In this document: in pieces, positions 7,117 to 8,584 of the stretch
Layout: the number at the start of each line of letters is the position of its first letter
Numbering within the stretch: position 1 is the first letter of the stretch
Assembly: GCA_005885115.1 (NCBI GenBank)
Contig: VAXX01000154.1
Coordinates: 1-8,584 of the forward strand
Origin: Actinomycetota bacterium
GTDB taxonomy: Bacteria; Actinomycetota; Actinomycetes; Mycobacteriales; Micromonosporaceae
Length of the DNA: 8,584 nt
Direction of reading: 5' to 3'
Position numbers and translations under genes: made by a program
Notes under the pieces: model-generated
What the model saw: only the letters and a program-made list of their open reading frames with translations
The model's database searches: none
What the model was told of the DNA's origin: nothing

Positions 7117-8584
7117 TCAGGACCGGCTGGTCCGACCCGGTTGTACCCGCCAGCGGGCCAGCCGCCCGTACCGGCTGACCGCGTGCAGCCGCTCCTCCGC
7201 CGCGTCGCGTACCTCCGCGGTGGACACCACGAGCAGGCTGTCCCCCTGCCGGAGCCGGGTCTTCTGGTCCGGTACGAACCCGATGCCGTCCCGCAGTACC
7301 AGCGTCACGGCCGCCCCGAGCGGCAGCCGGAGCTCGTCGAGGTACACCCCGTTCAGGCGCGACCCGGCCGGTACCTCCACCCGAAGCAGGTCCGCCCGCA
7401 TCCGTTCCAGCGGCGCGCTCTCCACCAGCAGCTCGGTCGCCGCGTCCGGGGCGGTCACCCGCAGCCACCCGGCCACCGGCGCCAGCGTCGTCCCCTGGAC
7501 CAGCGTGTACACCACGACCAGGACGAACACCACGTCGAACAGGACCCGGGCCCCGGGTACCCCCTCGGACAGCGGGATCGTGGCCAGCACGATCGGCACC
7601 GCCCCACGCAGCCCGGCCCAGGACAGGAAGACCTGCTCCCGCCACGGTGTCCGGAACGCGGTGACCGACAGCGCCACCGACACCGGCCGGGCGAGCAGCA
7701 GCAGCGCCAGCCCCACGATCAGCGCCGGTACGATCGCCGCGCCCAGCCGGACCGGTGAGACCAGCAGCCCGAGCAGGACGAACAGCCCGATCTGGGCCAG
7801 CCAGGCCAGCCCGTCGGCGAAGCCCAGGATCGAGTGCCGGTGCGGGAGCCGGGCGTTGCCCAGCAGCACTCCGGCCGTGTAGACGGCCAGGAAGCCGGAG
7901 GCGTGGGCCAGGGTACCGACGGCGAAGGCCAGCACGGTCAGCCCGACGGCGGCCAGCGGGTACAGGCCGGCGGCCGGCAGCGCGGCCCGGCGCAGCGCCC
8001 AGGCGCCGAGAAACCCGACGACCAGCCCGAGCGTCGCACCCGCGACCAGCTCGTACCCGACCAGCAGCGCGTCCTGCCACCACCGGCCAGCGGACAGTCC
8101 CGTGGCGGACAGCAGGCTGACCACCAGGACCACGGGGGCGTCGTTGATGCCGGACTCGGCTTCGAGGATCGCCGCCAGCCGGGGCCGCACGACCAGCCGG
8201 CGCAGGGTCGAGAAGACCGCGGCGGCATCGGTGGAGGAGAGCACGGCGCCGTAGAGCAGGCCGACCCGCCAGTCCACCCGCAGGGCGTAGTGCGCGACCA
8301 GGCCGACCACCGCGATCGACGCGGCCACGCCGGCGGTGGACAGGACGGTGGCGACCCCGAGCACGGGCCGCAGGGTGGTCCACCGCGCGGTCAGCCCGCC
8401 TTCCGCGATGATCACAACCAGGGCGCAGGTGCCGAGAGTACGGGTGAGGGTGGCGTCGTTGAAGCGGATACCCAGGCCGGCTTCCCCGATCGCCACCCCG
8501 AGCGCGAGGTAGACCAGCAGGCTGGGTAGCCCGAGCCGGGTGGACAGCCGGACCGCACCCACGGCGACCAGCAGCACCGCCGCA
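7117..8584 (-). CDS. CPA-family (NhaP2-like) K+ or Na+/H+ antiporter with TrkA-C domain (5' end outside window)
   Basis: Integral membrane exchanger of monovalent cations for protons. The frame is open to the right edge, and a GTG at 8577 is probably internal, because family members have more hydrophobic residues before LPSLLVYLALG. Counting from 8577, about 486 residues are visible. The transport domain spans about 1-370, with many hydrophobic segments and the conserved STDAAAVFSTLR (115-126), ESGINDAPVV (141-150, carrying the Asn-Asp pair) and LSWAGLRGAVPIVLATIPL (318-336). The C-terminal region about 395-475 fits a TrkA-C/RCK_C domain (VPAGSRLNGVYLDELRLPLGA, then GDSLLVV). In relatives this domain gates transport in response to nucleotides, including c-di-AMP in some species; the ligand here is unknown. 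It is not evidently linked in function to the downstream genes, which have their own promoter. The last codons include a 5-base inverted repeat (7120-7133) with no T-run. Confidence 0.9.
   Translation of the reverse strand, partial: AAVLLVAVGAVRLSTRLGLPSLLVYLALGVAIGEAGLGIRFNDATLTRTLGTCALVVIIAEGGLTARWTTLRPVLGVATVLSTAGVAASIAVVGLVAHYALRVDWRVGLLYGAVLSSTDAAAVFSTLRRLVVRPRLAAILEAESGINDAPVVLVVSLLSATGLSAGRWWQDALLVGYELVAGATLGLVVGFLGAWALRRAALPAAGLYPLAAVGLTVLAFAVGTLAHASGFLAVYTAGVLLGNARLPHRHSILGFADGLAWLAQIGLFVLLGLLVSPVRLGAAIVPALIVGLALLLLARPVSVALSVTAFRTPWREQVFLSWAGLRGAVPIVLATIPLSEGVPGARVLFDVVFVLVVVYTLVQGTTLAPVAGWLRVTAPDAATELLVESAPLERMRADLLRVEVPAGSRLNGVYLDELRLPLGAAVTLVLRDGIGFVPDQKTRLRQGDSLLVVSTAEVRDAAEERLHAVSRYGRLARWRVQPGRTSRS

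Noticed and set aside
7120..7133. Inverted repeat GGACC...GGTCC at the end of the antiporter gene as a terminator
   Set aside because: The stem is only 5 bases, sits inside the last codons, and has no T-run directly after it.
4989..7178. Very long + strand open frames (729 and 683 codons) opposite lspA and the DksA-type gene
   Set aside because: They mirror the K/A/P repeats, giving low-complexity G/R/L- or A/G-rich translations. They have no domain or plausible start signal, and the minus strand carries real family motifs.
6863..8383. A 506-codon minus-strand frame overlapping the antiporter
   Set aside because: It is R/G/A-rich and out of frame with the antiporter, whose transmembrane segments and CPA motifs are clear.

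Overview
The window comes from a GC-rich actinobacterium, most likely a member of the Micromonosporaceae. I infer this from the strong G/C third-position bias, the GTG starts with GGGAGG-type ribosome binding sites, the protein similarities I recognise, and the gene order dksA-lspA-rluD-...-dnaE. That order is known from the region downstream of the cell-division cluster in Streptomyces and, in part, in Mycobacterium (lspA, rluD, dnaE1). All recognisable genes are on the minus strand, so the window reads biologically from right to left.

From right to left: (i) a CPA-family monovalent cation/proton antiporter with a C-terminal TrkA-C (RCK_C) domain, its start cut by the window edge (7117-8584); (ii) a short control region with a good -35/-10 promoter and a GC-rich leader hairpin (about 7000-7072); (iii) a TraR/DksA-type gene starting at 6983, with a roughly 310-residue Lys/Ala/Pro-rich, histone H1-like N-terminal extension before the coiled coil; (iv) lspA, lipoprotein signal peptidase (5093-5647); (v) an RluD/RluA-type 23S rRNA pseudouridine synthase (4165-5106), overlapping lspA; (vi) a 169-base gap; (vii) a MinD/ParA-like ATPase (3009-3995) tightly followed by a GtrA-family membrane protein (2326-2979); (viii) the first 755 codons of dnaE, replicative DNA polymerase III alpha (1-2267), cut by the left edge.

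Genes iii-v look like one transcription unit driven by the promoter at 7044-7072. The ATPase and GtrA genes form a second pair, and dnaE has its own ribosome binding site 58 bases after gtrA.

Two conserved genes carry unexpected losses. The DksA-type gene lacks its whole C4 zinc finger and its stop codon: the frame breaks off right after the coiled coil and runs out of frame through lspA to 5103. DnaE lacks about 23 residues of the PHP domain, in frame, including the segment holding the conserved metal-binding Glu. Both breakpoints are followed by nearly the same sequence, GAGTAC(C)GGCGAGG. Either these are real deletions in this strain or they are assembly errors; raw reads would decide. Other points of interest are the H1-like tail with a second, well-placed internal start at 6050, the leader hairpin of that gene, a His in the deviant Walker A motif of the ATPase, and a roughly four-fold excess of GTAC across the window. 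No RNA genes, CRISPR arrays, insertion sequences or phage genes were seen, and no gene-free stretch exceeds 300 bases.
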